In this document: positions 7,378 through 16,460 of the stretch, piece after piece
How the letters are laid out: each line of letters begins with the position of its first letter
Numbering within the stretch: the first letter of the stretch is position 1
Source: Aureimonas sp. SA4125
Lineage (GTDB): Bacteria > Pseudomonadota > Alphaproteobacteria > Rhizobiales > Rhizobiaceae
DNA: 64,000 bases
Assembly: GCF_019973775.1 (NCBI RefSeq)
Contig: NZ_AP025032.1
Coordinates: 3,224,001 to 3,288,000, forward strand
Direction of reading: 5' to 3'
The notes under the pieces: generated by a model
Databases searched by the model: none
The model's input: the letters and a program-made list of their open reading frames with translations, nothing else
What the model was told of the DNA's origin: nothing
Position numbers and translations under genes: made by a program

Positions 7378-8976
7378 TCAGTCGATCGGGACGACGACGA
7401 ATCGCAGCTCGCCGCCGGACGAGGCCAGAAGCAGGAGAGCGTTCTTGCGCCCGGCCGATTTCAGCTCGGCGATCTTCTTCTCGACGTCCGCGGCCTTGCC
7501 GACCTTTTCCTGCGCGACTTCCTTGATGACCGTGCCGGGCTCGATGCCCTTCTCGGCAGCGCCCGAAACCGGATTGACCGCGGTGACGACGACGCCGGCG
7601 ACGTCTGCGCCGAGGGAATACGTGGTCCTTGCCTCCGCGTCGATATCGGCGATCGTCATCCCGAGAGTCTCGATGCCGGCGACCTTGGCGGCTCCGGGCT
7701 GCTCCGGCGTGGTCGGCGCTTCTTCCGACTCGGTCATCAGCTTCTCGCCGTCCTCCAGCCGCCCGAGCGTCACGTCGACATCGACCTCCTGCGTCGGATC
7801 GGTGGTCTTTGCTTCCTTGCGCAGCAGCTTGACCGCCACCTTCTTGCCGACCGGCGTCTCGGCGACGATGCGCGGCAGATCGCGCGACGTGGCGATCTCC
7901 TGGCCATCGAAGCTGACGATCACGTCCCCGACGCGCAGCAACCCGTTGTCGGACGGACCGCCCGGAACGACGCCCATGACCAGTGCGCCCTTGGCCGCGG
8001 GAAGACCGAGGCCCTCGGCGATCTCCTCGCTGACTTCCTGAAGCCGTATGCCCAGCCAGCCGCGGCGCGTCTCGCCGAATTCGCGCAGTTGATCGATGAC
8101 GTTGGTCGCAATCTCGGACGGAATGGAAAAGCCGATGCCGATCGAGCCGCCGGTCGGCGAGATGATCGCCGTGTTGATGCCGACGACGTCGCCGTTCATG
8201 TCGAACAGCGGGCCGCCTGAATTGCCGCGATTGATGGCCGCGTCGGTCTGGATGAAATTGTCGTAGGGTCCGGCATTGATGTTGCGGCCACGCGCCGAGA
8301 CGATGCCGACGGTGACCGAGCCGCCGAGGCCGAACGGATTGCCGATGGCCATGACCCAGTCGCCGATGCGCAGCTTTTCGGACTCGCCGAACTTTACCGA
8401 CTTCAGCGGTGTTTTCGGCTCGACCTTGAGGACGGCGATATCCGTCTTCGTATCGACGCCGACGAGCTCGGCGGTCAACTTCGATCCATCGGCGAAATTG
8501 GCGGTGATCTCGTCGGCATCGGCGATGACGTGGTTGTTGGTGATGATGAAGCCGGCGGGGTCGATGACGAAGCCCGAACCCAGCGACTGCACCTTTCGAG
8601 ACCCCGAACCGTTGTCGTCCTTCAGGAGATCGTCGAAGAAGTCCTGGAGAGGCGAGCCTTCCGGCGCCTCCAGCGGCGGGATCCCGCGCCCCGCAGCCTC
8701 GATCGTCTGCGAAGTCGAGATGTTCACGACCGCGTCGAGCAGGCCTTCGGCGACGTCGGCAACCGATGCCGGTCCGCGGGACGTCGGCCCGGATATCGCA
8801 GGCACGCCCGGCGCAGTCGGATCGACGGTCGTCGCCGGCGGAACCTGCGGCGCGATGACCTGGCCTTCCGGCGGCGGTTCGATCACCCCCTGGGCGGCGG
8901 CGGAGACAATCCCCATGAGGAGCATGCCACCGGCGACAGCGACGGACGACATTCGGCGGCGCGGAGCGGACATCAT
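7378..8976 (-). CDS. degP: Do/DegP-family periplasmic serine endoprotease
   Basis: Periplasmic quality-control protease/chaperone. The 532-residue product begins with a signal peptide (MSAPRRRM, hydrophobic core, cleavage near VSAAAQG). The trypsin-like domain has the triad His149 (NNHVIAD), Asp179 (TDIAVLK) and Ser253 (RGNSGGP), followed by two PDZ domains. ACGGGA precedes the paired ATGs at 8976/8973. The hflKC genes lie just upstream on the same strand, an association common in alphaproteobacteria (often called mucD or degP), but a terminator separates them here. A 15-bp direct repeat (7352-7366 and 7370-7384) spans the stop codon. Confidence 0.94.
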   Translation of the reverse strand: MMSAPRRRMSSVAVAGGMLLMGIVSAAAQGVIEPPPEGQVIAPQVPPATTVDPTAPGVPAISGPTSRGPASVADVAEGLLDAVVNISTSQTIEAAGRGIPPLEAPEGSPLQDFFDDLLKDDNGSGSRKVQSLGSGFVIDPAGFIITNNHVIADADEITANFADGSKLTAELVGVDTKTDIAVLKVEPKTPLKSVKFGESEKLRIGDWVMAIGNPFGLGGSVTVGIVSARGRNINAGPYDNFIQTDAAINRGNSGGPLFDMNGDVVGINTAIISPTGGSIGIGFSIPSEIATNVIDQLREFGETRRGWLGIRLQEVSEEIAEGLGLPAAKGALVMGVVPGGPSDNGLLRVGDVIVSFDGQEIATSRDLPRIVAETPVGKKVAVKLLRKEAKTTDPTQEVDVDVTLGRLEDGEKLMTESEEAPTTPEQPGAAKVAGIETLGMTIADIDAEARTTYSLGADVAGVVVTAVNPVSGAAEKGIEPGTVIKEVAQEKVGKAADVEKKIAELKSAGRKNALLLLASSGGELRFVVVPID

Positions 8977-9119
8977 ATTTTCCCGTGACTGAACGCCCGC
9001 GCAAACCGTGCGGGCAAGATGCCGTCGATCACGTCCCGGCTCCGCCAAGGCAAACCGAAAGCTGAGCCGAAATCAAGCAGATTGCGTTGCGCTGATGCGA
9101 AGGTGATCGCAACGCACAA

Positions 9120-9152
9120 CAAAAAGGAGCACCGGCTTTCACCGGTGCTCCT
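9120..9152 (-). terminator. Intrinsic terminator downstream of hflC
   Basis: On the minus strand an 11-bp perfect stem AGGAGCACCGG / CCGGTGCTCCT with a six-base loop is followed by five U residues. It ends the hflK-hflC transcript before degP, so degP needs its own promoter. Confidence 0.88.
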
Positions 9153-9190
9153 CGATCGTGGCCTCTTTGTGCCGCGGGCCGAAAACGGCT

Positions 9191-10294
9191 TTACTGCGTT
9201 GGCGCGGGCACCGCGGCAGGTGTTTCCACCGGCGCGGCAGGCGCGGGTTCGGCGGTCGCCTCGGGCAGACCCGCGGGAGCGGCGGTGTCAGGCGTTGCCG
9301 GAGTCACCTCCTCCGCGGCGTCAGCCGGCGCAGGGGCTGCATCGGGTGCCGCGTCAGGCGCGGCAGGGGCCGCATCGACAGGCGTGGGCGATGCCACCGA
9401 TGCCATGGCGCCGGCGGCTCCGTCGTTCTTGAAGTACTGGAAGAACTCCGAGTCCGGGCTCACCACCATCGTCGGCCCGCTTGCACCGAGCGCATTCTTG
9501 TAGGCCTGCATCGAGCGGAAGAACTCGAAGAACTCGCTGTTCCGGCCGTAGGAATTGGCCAGCGTCGCATTGCGTTCGGCCTGGCCCTCGCCCTGCAGCA
9601 CCGCCGCATCGCGGCGCGCTCCGGCGACGAGTTCGGAAGCCTCGCGCTCGGTTGCCGCGCGGATCTGCCGCGCCGCGACCTGACCGTCGGCACGCAGTCT
9701 CTCCGCTTCGGTCAGACGCTCGGCGGCCATGCGCCGATAGGTATTCTCGGACACTTCCGACGTGAGATCCGTCCGGCTGATCCGAATATCTTCCAGACTG
9801 ATGCCGAGAGCAGAGGCTTCCGGCCGCACCTGGTCACGGATCTCCACCATCATTTCCGCACGCGCCGCCGACAGCGCCGCATCGAAGCTGCGCTGGCCGT
9901 AGGTCGCACGAATGGCCGAGTTGAAGCGCGTCAGGAGACGCTGTTCAGCGACCTCGAGGCTGCCGCCCTGGACGCCATTCCGGAACTTCCGGGCGTCCTC
10001 GATGCGGTAGACCATGAAGGCATCGACCACATAGCGCGCGCCGCCCGAGACCTGGACTTCCAGATCGATGATGTCGGAACGCAGCAGCCGGTCCGGCAGC
10101 ATCTGCACCGAATCGGCATTGGCGAAGGTGAAGGGCAGCTTCACGTAGAGGCCGGGCTCGGTCACCACGCGCTGGATCTGTCCGAACCTCAGCACCACGG
10201 CCTGTTCGCGTTCGTTGACGACGAAAAGCGAGTTCCAGATGAAGAACAGGGCGGCGACGGCGATGATTAGCACCGCATAGAAACGCTGGCTCAT
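9191..10294 (-). CDS. hflC: Modulator of FtsH protease HflC
   Basis: SPFH/prohibitin-family membrane protein which, with HflK, forms a large periplasmic cage around FtsH and restrains its proteolysis. The 367-residue product has an N-terminal membrane anchor (FYAVLIIAVAALFFIW) and the conserved NEREQAVVLRFGQIQRVVTE...GLYVKLPF start of the SPFH domain. The last ~70 residues are an Ala/Pro/Asp-rich tail (repeats of AAPDAAP), longer than in enterobacterial HflC. Its ATG overlaps the hflK stop codon by one base, so the two are translationally coupled. Confidence 0.95.
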   Translation of the reverse strand: MSQRFYAVLIIAVAALFFIWNSLFVVNEREQAVVLRFGQIQRVVTEPGLYVKLPFTFANADSVQMLPDRLLRSDIIDLEVQVSGGARYVVDAFMVYRIEDARKFRNGVQGGSLEVAEQRLLTRFNSAIRATYGQRSFDAALSAARAEMMVEIRDQVRPEASALGISLEDIRISRTDLTSEVSENTYRRMAAERLTEAERLRADGQVAARQIRAATEREASELVAGARRDAAVLQGEGQAERNATLANSYGRNSEFFEFFRSMQAYKNALGASGPTMVVSPDSEFFQYFKNDGAAGAMASVASPTPVDAAPAAPDAAPDAAPAPADAAEEVTPATPDTAAPAGLPEATAEPAPAAPVETPAAVPAPTQ

Positions 10295-11514
10295 CAGTTG
10301 GTCCCCTGGTCTGCGGTGGGCGTCGTGACGGTGCGACCGGTCTGGTCGGCAGCACGGTTGGTAGCCGCGGTCGCGTTGGCGGCGGGCTGGCCCTGAAGGC
10401 TGCCGAGCGGCAGGTAGGGAACCACGCCCTGCTGACTGACGGCGCCGTCCACCAGAACCTTCTTGGAGTCGCCGTAGACACCTTCCATCGTCTCGAGGAA
10501 GAGTCGGCGACGGGTGATCTCGGGTGCCTTCTCGTACTCGTCGAGGATGTCGGCGAAGCGACGCGATTCACCCTCGGCGTCCTGGATCAGGCGGTTCTTC
10601 TCCGCCGCTGCGTCTTCGCGAATCTGCAGAGCCTCACCACGCGCCTGGCCGAGCTGCTGATTGCGGTAGAGGCTGGCTTCCTCGACGAACCGGATCTGGT
10701 CCTGTCCCGCACGCTGCACTTCCTCGAAGGCCGTCGCGACCTGCTCCGGCGGCGCCGCATCCTCGATCGAAACGCCGGAAATCCGGATGCCCGCGCCGTA
10801 GCGATCGAGCGCGTCCTGGATGATCGCCCGCACCGATTCGGCAATGCCGGCGCGGTTGTCGCGGAACACCTCGTCGACGGGACGACGACCGACGACCTCG
10901 CGCATGGCGCTCTCGGAGACCTGCCGCAGCATGCCCTGGGGGTCGTCGACGTTGAAGAGATAGTCCTGCGGCCGGTCGATGCGGTAGAGCACCGAGAACT
11001 GCACGTTGACGATGTTCTGGTCGCCCGAGAGCATCAGGCCGGCGGCGTTGCTTCCGCCAGCTTCACCGCCCGCGCGGCCGATGGCGAGCTGGTTTTCCAC
11101 CGCCGGGACGGTGGCGAAGGTTTCGAGCGGCCAGAGGGTGAAGTTCAGTCCCTCGCTGGCCAGCTGCTCGCGCGGCTTGCCGAGAAATATCTTCACGCCG
11201 TATTCGCCGGGTTGTACCATATGGATGGCGTTGAAGGCCCAGATCACGGCCAGAAGAATAAGGACAAGTCCGCCGAGGGCAAAGCCGCCGCCGCTGCCCC
11301 CGCTGCCGGGACCACCGCGGCCGCCGCCGCCGCCCCCGCCTGGAATAGCCCGGCGCAGACGATCCTGGCCGCGCCTGAGGATTTCCTCCAGATCGGGTGA
11401 CGTGTTGCCGCCGGGACGCGGGCCTTGTGGTCCTTGTCCCCAAGGCCCGCCGCCATTCCCGCCGCCGCCGCTTTTCCAGCCACCGCCGCCACCCGTCTGA
11501 TTACTCCAGGGCAT
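10294..11514 (-). CDS. hflK: Modulator of FtsH protease HflK
   Basis: Partner of HflC. The 406-residue product has the typical Gly-rich, Trp-containing cytoplasmic N-terminus (MPWSNQTGGGGGWKSGGG and further poly-Gly), one membrane segment (FALGGLVLILLAVIWAF) and an SPFH domain starting VQPGEYGVKIFLGKPRE. The ATG at 11514 has a GAGAGGA ribosome-binding site at a good distance and gives the family N-terminus; an in-frame start at 11538 is less likely. First gene of the hflKC unit. Confidence 0.95.
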   Translation of the reverse strand: MPWSNQTGGGGGWKSGGGGNGGGPWGQGPQGPRPGGNTSPDLEEILRRGQDRLRRAIPGGGGGGGRGGPGSGGSGGGFALGGLVLILLAVIWAFNAIHMVQPGEYGVKIFLGKPREQLASEGLNFTLWPLETFATVPAVENQLAIGRAGGEAGGSNAAGLMLSGDQNIVNVQFSVLYRIDRPQDYLFNVDDPQGMLRQVSESAMREVVGRRPVDEVFRDNRAGIAESVRAIIQDALDRYGAGIRISGVSIEDAAPPEQVATAFEEVQRAGQDQIRFVEEASLYRNQQLGQARGEALQIREDAAAEKNRLIQDAEGESRRFADILDEYEKAPEITRRRLFLETMEGVYGDSKKVLVDGAVSQQGVVPYLPLGSLQGQPAANATAATNRAADQTGRTVTTPTADQGTN

Positions 11515-11713
11515 GCATGTCCTCTCGCCTGATATCATGAAGCGGGAAAGCGGCCACGTGTCGCGCTCGGTCCCCTAGGGTCCTCTTATAGGAATTGGGT
11601 TTCCGGCTTTCAACGCGTGCCAGGCAATTAGGCGCATCGCCGTCACATCTGCGGCGAATTTGCGCGGCTATGGATAAAATCCAGCCTCCGCGACGGCGCA
11701 ACCGACGTTTTCT

Positions 11714-12229
11714 TTACGGCGTGCTGCGCCGGTCATAGGTGACGAAGCGGCTGGCTACGCTGTCGCGCTCCCCCGCCGGAACGGCCTGCGCGGCAACGAC
11801 CTCCCAATCGGCGGGATCGATCGCCGGAAACCGGGCGTCGCCCAAGGGTTCACAGGCGGCATGCGTCACGTAGAGACGGTCGGTGCAGGGCAGGAACAGC
11901 GCATAGATTTCGGCACCGCCGGCAATCACGATTTCGGCGGCGCCCCGTGCTTCGGCAAAGTGGGTTGCCAGCGCCAACGCTTCCTGCGGCGACGACACGC
12001 GATGGGCGCCTGGCAGAGGCAGGGCGCTCGCGCGGGTCAAGACGATGGAATCGCGCCCGTCGAGAGCGCGCCCGATCGATTCGAACGTCTTGCGCCCCAT
12101 GATCATCGGCTTACCCATGGTCAGCCGGCGATAGCGCCCGAGATCGGTCGACAGCGACCAGGGCATGGCGCCGTCCCGCCCGATTACCCGGTTCTCGGCC
12201 ATGGCGACGACGCAGACCAGCCGCGTCAC
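11714..12229 (-). CDS. folA: Dihydrofolate reductase
   Basis: Reduces dihydrofolate to tetrahydrofolate with NADPH. The 171-residue product shows VVAMAENRVIGRDGAMPWSL (Trp of the active-site loop), DLGRYRRLTMGKPMIMGRKT and EIVIAGGAEIYALFLP. The start is a GTG at 12229; the next in-frame ATG would remove the first beta strand. It is divergent from thyX, which occupies the place where related rhizobia carry thyA. Because ThyX regenerates tetrahydrofolate directly, the demand on this enzyme should be lower than in thyA organisms. Confidence 0.95.
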   Translation of the reverse strand: MTRLVCVVAMAENRVIGRDGAMPWSLSTDLGRYRRLTMGKPMIMGRKTFESIGRALDGRDSIVLTRASALPLPGAHRVSSPQEALALATHFAEARGAAEIVIAGGAEIYALFLPCTDRLYVTHAACEPLGDARFPAIDPADWEVVAAQAVPAGERDSVASRFVTYDRRSTP

Positions 12230-12391
12230 GAAGCGTGTCCGCGGCTCGAACGCCGGCAGGCTATCCCTCGTCTCCGCATTCTCGTGGTCGGACGAGCGTG
12301 CAAAAGACGATGCTGAACGGTTTTCGGATGCCGCATTCTGCTCCAGACGTCACACCGATGCACACCCTCACGGCATCACTCCCCATCCCAT

Positions 12392-12414
12392 TTGTGCGAT
12401 AGTCGGTCGCACAA
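12392..12414. repeat. Inverted repeat followed by an AGGAGGT sequence
   Basis: TTGTGCG (12392-12398) and CGCACAA (12408-12414) form a perfect 7-bp dyad with a nine-base centre. AGGAGGT follows directly at 12414-12420, but no start codon lies at a useful distance and no plausible product follows. It could be an operator or an RNA hairpin. Confidence 0.35.
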
Positions 12415-12596
12415 GGAGGTCGCCGCAGAGGAACGTAAGGCGTGCGGATGTCAGGGGCAATGTTGCGAGAAGGCGGGCCAATCTGTCATCCGCTGCCATT
12501 CGTGCCCGAGTTTTCACGGCTTTTCTGTCGCTCGACCGAGCCGGTGATGCGCGGGCAGCCCTGCCCTCAACGATTGGATCGTCTGGCGCGGGCGAA

Positions 12597-12637
12597 GCGC
12601 GTACCCTTACAGGCGCTGCAGCGTAACGGGTGCGCGC
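12597..12637. repeat. Long imperfect hairpin upstream of thyX
   Basis: GCGCGTACCC-TTAC pairs with GTAA-C-GGGTGCGCGC with one mismatch and one bulge, enclosing a GC-rich loop. It lies about 150 bp before the thyX start. A structured leader is possible, but nothing else supports it. Confidence 0.3.
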
Positions 12638-12785
12638 AACCTGGCATGATTGACGCTGCGAGAATCTCTTCATTGCCGCTGCGGCTTTGCCGCGATGTCG
12701 GCCCCGCCCGCTTCCTCGGAAGGCTTGATTGCCGTAGAGAGCGGCGGCGGACATCTGCTCGCACACGCCCAGGGAGACAGCGCAA

Positions 12786-13727
12786 TTGGATAGGTTCACT
12801 AGCGAGCAGCTCGCCGAGATCGAGGCCCTCCGCTCCATTCGGAACGCGACGTCCCGACCCGTTTCGGACGGCCTGGAAGAGGTCCTGCACACACCGTTCC
12901 CTGTCCTCGACCATGGGTTCGTGCGGGTCGTCGACTACATGGGCAACGACGACGCGGTCGTGCAGGCGGCTCGGGTCTCCTACGGTCGCGGCACGAAGCG
13001 GGTTTCCGAAGACCGCGGCCTCATCAACTACCTGCTCCGCCACTGGCACACGACGCCGTTCGAGATGGCCGAGATCAAGCTCCACGTGAAGCTGCCGATC
13101 TTCGTCGCGCGTCAGTGGATCCGCCACCGCATGGCGAGCGTGAACGAGTATTCCGCCCGCTACTCGGTCATGGACAGGGAATTCTACGTTCCCGAACGCG
13201 AGCACTTGGCGGCGCAGTCGTCCGTCAACAGGCAGGGACGCGGCGACGTTCTCGAAGGCGCCGAGGCCGACGAGGTCCTGGATCTGCTCCGGCGGGATGC
13301 AGAGCGGAACTACGATCACTACGCCGTGATGTTGAACGAGGAGGATGCCGGAACGCATCGGGCCGACCGGGCGGGCCTTGCTCGCGAGCTCGCGCGGATG
13401 AACCTCACGCTGAATTTCTATACCCAGTGGTACTGGAAGGCCGACCTGCACAACTTCATGAATTTCCTGCGCCTTCGTGCAGACCCGCACGCCCAGTACG
13501 AAATCAGAGCCTATGCGGACGTCATGCTGGGCATCATGGCCCGGTGGGTCCCGATCACCCATGAGGCCTTCCTCGAACACCGCATGGGCGCGGCGACCCT
13601 TTCAGCGTCGGCAGTTGCCTTGGTTCGCCGGATGATCGCCGGCGAACGGATCGATCAGTCCAACAGCGGCCTCAGCAAGCGGGAATGGGGCGAACTGGCA
13701 TCTGTCCTGGGGTTTGACGCCTCGTAA
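12786..13727 (+). CDS. thyX: FAD-dependent thymidylate synthase
   Basis: Makes dTMP from dUMP using methylene-tetrahydrofolate as carbon donor and reduced FAD as hydride source. The 313-residue product contains the ThyX signature RHRMASVNEYSAR at residues 113-125 and the FYTQWYWKADLHNFMNFL region. The N-terminus FTSEQLAEIEALR supports the TTG start at 12786, which has GGGAG upstream. Enzyme identity is secure. It replaces the thyA seen at this position in related gene orders, while the neighbouring folA is kept. Confidence 0.95.
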   Translation: MDRFTSEQLAEIEALRSIRNATSRPVSDGLEEVLHTPFPVLDHGFVRVVDYMGNDDAVVQAARVSYGRGTKRVSEDRGLINYLLRHWHTTPFEMAEIKLHVKLPIFVARQWIRHRMASVNEYSARYSVMDREFYVPEREHLAAQSSVNRQGRGDVLEGAEADEVLDLLRRDAERNYDHYAVMLNEEDAGTHRADRAGLARELARMNLTLNFYTQWYWKADLHNFMNFLRLRADPHAQYEIRAYADVMLGIMARWVPITHEAFLEHRMGAATLSASAVALVRRMIAGERIDQSNSGLSKREWGELASVLGFDAS

Positions 13728-13970
13728 AAGGTCACGCGATCCTGGCGATAGTCGCGATGGAGACGTTTCCTGATGCCCAGTGCGTTTGGGGCCGCGGATC
13801 CCGCGTCCGGTGAAGTCCACAGTGCCAGGGGATCGACGACCGCCGCCCAGTGACACGGTCGCCAATCACGAAAGCTGCGCGAGACTGAGAGTTGCAAATT
13901 CGAATCCGGCCAGCAATTAGGGAGGAAACGTTCTGGCATCATTCGCCCGGACCCCGCGTACGGAGATGAG

Positions 13971-15407
13971 ATGACCAAGACCGCGACCGTGCCACCTATG
14001 TCCTCGGGCATCCCGGGCCTGGACGAAATTCTCCGCGGAGGACTGCCGCCGTCCAACCTGTACATGCTCCAGGGCGCCCCTGGAGCAGGCAAGACGACCG
14101 CCGCTCTCCAGTTCCTGCGCGCCGGCGTCGAAGCGGGCGAAAAATGCATCTATGTGAGCCTCTCGCAGACAAAGGCGGAGCTGGAGAGCATCGCCATCTC
14201 GCACGGATGGACACTCAAGGGCATCAGGGTCGAGGAGCTGTCCGCTTCGGACACGGTGAGCGGGGCCTCGGACCAGACGATCTTCCAGACGGCGGAACTG
14301 CGGCTCGACGAGACGAGGCAGGCGATCGAGCGAGCCATCGAGGAGCACAAGCCACGCCGCCTGGTCTATGATTCCCTGCTCGAGATCCGGCTGATTACGG
14401 GCGATTCACCGCGGTTCCGGCGCGAGCTGATCGGCTTCAAGGCTTTTCTTGCCAAGCGCAACGTGGTCGCGCTGCTTCTCGATACGCAGAACGGGGAGGC
14501 GATGAACGGCGAGGAGGTCGAGGGCATTGCCCACGGCGTCATCCGCTTCCACAAGTCGCTGGAGGATTACGGCGCCGTCCGGCGGCGCATCGAGGTCAGC
14601 AAGATGCGGGGCGTACCGATCGCCGACGGGTACCACGACATGGCGATTCGCGAGGGACACGGCGTCGTCGTCTTCCCGCGCATCATTCCCGGTTCGGCCA
14701 TCGAGGAGTCCAAGCCGGAGCTCATCAAGTCCGGCGTTGCGATGCTTGATGACATGTTCGGTGGGGGGCAGGAGTCGGGAACCATCACGCTTGTGATCGG
14801 CCAATCCGGCACCGGCAAATCCACAATGGCCTCGCTGTATTCGAAGGCGGCCCTGGAACGAGGAGAGAGTGTCGCGCTCTTTCTGTTCGAGGAGCGCCTG
14901 GAGACTTTCTTCAGGAGATCCGAGGGCCTCGGCATGAGCCTGCGCCCCTTCCACGAAAGTGGAAAGCTGATCATCCGCGACTTCAATCCGAACGAGATTT
15001 CGCCGGGCGAATTCGCACAGGTCGTGCAGGGCATCGTGTCATCCGAAAAGTGCCGCGTGGTCGTGATCGACAGCTTCACCGGGTATCTAAACTCGCTTCC
15101 GAACCGCGAGAAGGCGGTGCGGGATATCCAGTCCCTGTTGAAGTATCTGGCGCGGGCCGGCGTTCTCACGATGCTCATCGTCGCCCAGCACGGCCTGTTG
15201 GGGCAGAATGTCGCGATCGACGTTGATGTCAGCTTCCTCGGTGACACCGTTTTGCTGTTGCGCATCGCCGAGCACGACGGACGGTTGCGCCGCAATATCA
15301 CCGTCGTCAAAAAGCGACACGGCCCCCACGACCTCGACGTCCACGAGCTCTTCATCAAGAGCTCCGGCATCAGCGTCGTCCCATACAATCCGCTTCCGGA
15401 AACGTGA
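13971..15407 (+). CDS. KaiC-like double-domain RecA-type ATPase
   Basis: 478 residues made of two tandem KaiC/RadA-type ATPase domains. Walker A motifs are GAPGAGKTT (~35-43) and GQSGTGKST (~277-285), and the second domain has VVVIDSFTGYLN as Walker B. Proteins of this type outside cyanobacteria act in stress or timing-like signalling, usually without KaiA. The start ATG 13971 is preceded by GGAGATGAG. Its stop overlaps the next gene by four bases (GTGA), and a lone receiver protein follows, giving an ATPase-HWE kinase-receiver operon. I see no kaiB in the window. The role is inferred from family and context only. Confidence 0.9.
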   Translation: MTKTATVPPMSSGIPGLDEILRGGLPPSNLYMLQGAPGAGKTTAALQFLRAGVEAGEKCIYVSLSQTKAELESIAISHGWTLKGIRVEELSASDTVSGASDQTIFQTAELRLDETRQAIERAIEEHKPRRLVYDSLLEIRLITGDSPRFRRELIGFKAFLAKRNVVALLLDTQNGEAMNGEEVEGIAHGVIRFHKSLEDYGAVRRRIEVSKMRGVPIADGYHDMAIREGHGVVVFPRIIPGSAIEESKPELIKSGVAMLDDMFGGGQESGTITLVIGQSGTGKSTMASLYSKAALERGESVALFLFEERLETFFRRSEGLGMSLRPFHESGKLIIRDFNPNEISPGEFAQVVQGIVSSEKCRVVVIDSFTGYLNSLPNREKAVRDIQSLLKYLARAGVLTMLIVAQHGLLGQNVAIDVDVSFLGDTVLLLRIAEHDGRLRRNITVVKKRHGPHDLDVHELFIKSSGISVVPYNPLPET

Positions 15408-16453
15408 ACGCTCCGGAAAGCGATGACGCTTCGGCGCTGGACCATGTTTTGGTCCTGGCGCCGTATCGCAGCGATTCGGCCTACCTCGCGACGATGCTCC
15501 GTGAGCACGACATTCGGGTCGAAACCGCTTCGGGGACCGGGGATCTGGCCAGTCGCCTCTCCGCGTCGCCCGGTGTCCTTCTCCTGACACACGAGGCTCT
15601 GACCCCCGCAGTGCTGGCAACCGTTGCCGCCCATCTGGGCAACCAGCAGGCCTGGTCCGAGATGCCGATCATCGTCCTCCTCGATCGCGGCTCGCCTGAT
15701 ACTCGGATCAAGGCCGAGCTCAGCCACGCATGGCCGAAGACGCGCCAGATGTTCTACAAGCGCCCGGTCATGACCGTCGAACTGGTCAGCGGCGTCCAGG
15801 CGGCGCTCCTTGCGCGACTCCGCCAGCGCGACGTCCGCGATCACATCTCGCGCGAGATCGAACTGCGGCGCGAACTGAACCACCGCGTCAAGAACATCTT
15901 GGCGAGCGTCGCATCGATCTTCGAGATGACCCGCCGCGGCGCCACGTCTCTGGAGGGATTTGCCGAGGATTTTCGCGGGCGGCTGGGGGCCCTGGACAAG
16001 GTTCATTCGGCCGTGTTTCACGCCGACGGCGAAGTCGTGTCGATCTCCGAAGTCGCCGACCTGACCTTCGATCCCTACCGCCACGGGGGACTCGATCGGA
16101 TCGTGACGCGGGGGCCTGCTGTCCTGCTGAGCCGGGAGGCGGGAACCACCCTGGCCCTCTGCCTTCATGAGCTGGCGACGAACGCCATCAAGTATGGGGC
16201 GCTCTCGCAGCCCGGAGGCCAGGTCACGTTCGAGTGGTCCGTCACGGCGTACGAACCGCGCGAGCTCTGCATGACCTGGACCGAGAGCGGAGGACCGCCG
16301 GTAAAGGAACCCGGCCGCGCCGGTTACGGCACGCGCTATCTGAAAGCGGCGTTGAAGGGCATGCTGGGACAGAACCCGGACATCATTTTCGACCGCGAGG
16401 GTCTACGCTGCCGGGCCTGCGGCGCTCTTTCGCGCGTCGGAGGCAACCCGTGA
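15404..16453 (+). CDS. HWE/HisKA_2-family sensor histidine kinase
   Basis: 349-residue soluble kinase. Residues 1-140 resemble a degenerate receiver-like domain (DHVLVLAPYRSDSAYLATML, MPIIVLLDRG) without the usual phosphoacceptor aspartate. The dimerisation/phosphotransfer segment RELNHRVKNILASV (His near residue 160) and the ATPase region LCLHELATNAIKYGAL with CMTWTESGGPP place it in the HWE family. It starts with GTG overlapping the KaiC-like stop. It probably phosphorylates the downstream single-domain receiver; what it senses is not apparent from the sequence, but pairing with a KaiC-like ATPase suggests that protein provides the input. Confidence 0.9.
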   Translation: MNAPESDDASALDHVLVLAPYRSDSAYLATMLREHDIRVETASGTGDLASRLSASPGVLLLTHEALTPAVLATVAAHLGNQQAWSEMPIIVLLDRGSPDTRIKAELSHAWPKTRQMFYKRPVMTVELVSGVQAALLARLRQRDVRDHISREIELRRELNHRVKNILASVASIFEMTRRGATSLEGFAEDFRGRLGALDKVHSAVFHADGEVVSISEVADLTFDPYRHGGLDRIVTRGPAVLLSREAGTTLALCLHELATNAIKYGALSQPGGQVTFEWSVTAYEPRELCMTWTESGGPPVKEPGRAGYGTRYLKAALKGMLGQNPDIIFDREGLRCRACGALSRVGGNP

Positions 16454-16460
16454 CCGCCGG

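Larger units (their letters stand above)
12230..12785. other. 556-bp folA-thyX intergenic region
   Basis: I find no supportable gene here. Frames open on both strands give Arg-rich products without recognisable features. Two inverted repeats are visible and are listed separately (12392-12414 and 12597-12637). The region must hold the divergent promoters for folA and thyX. Confidence 0.5.

Noticed and set aside
12368..12892. 174-codon minus-strand frame between folA and thyX
   Set aside because: Ser/Arg-rich product with no recognisable pattern, overlapping the thyX start.
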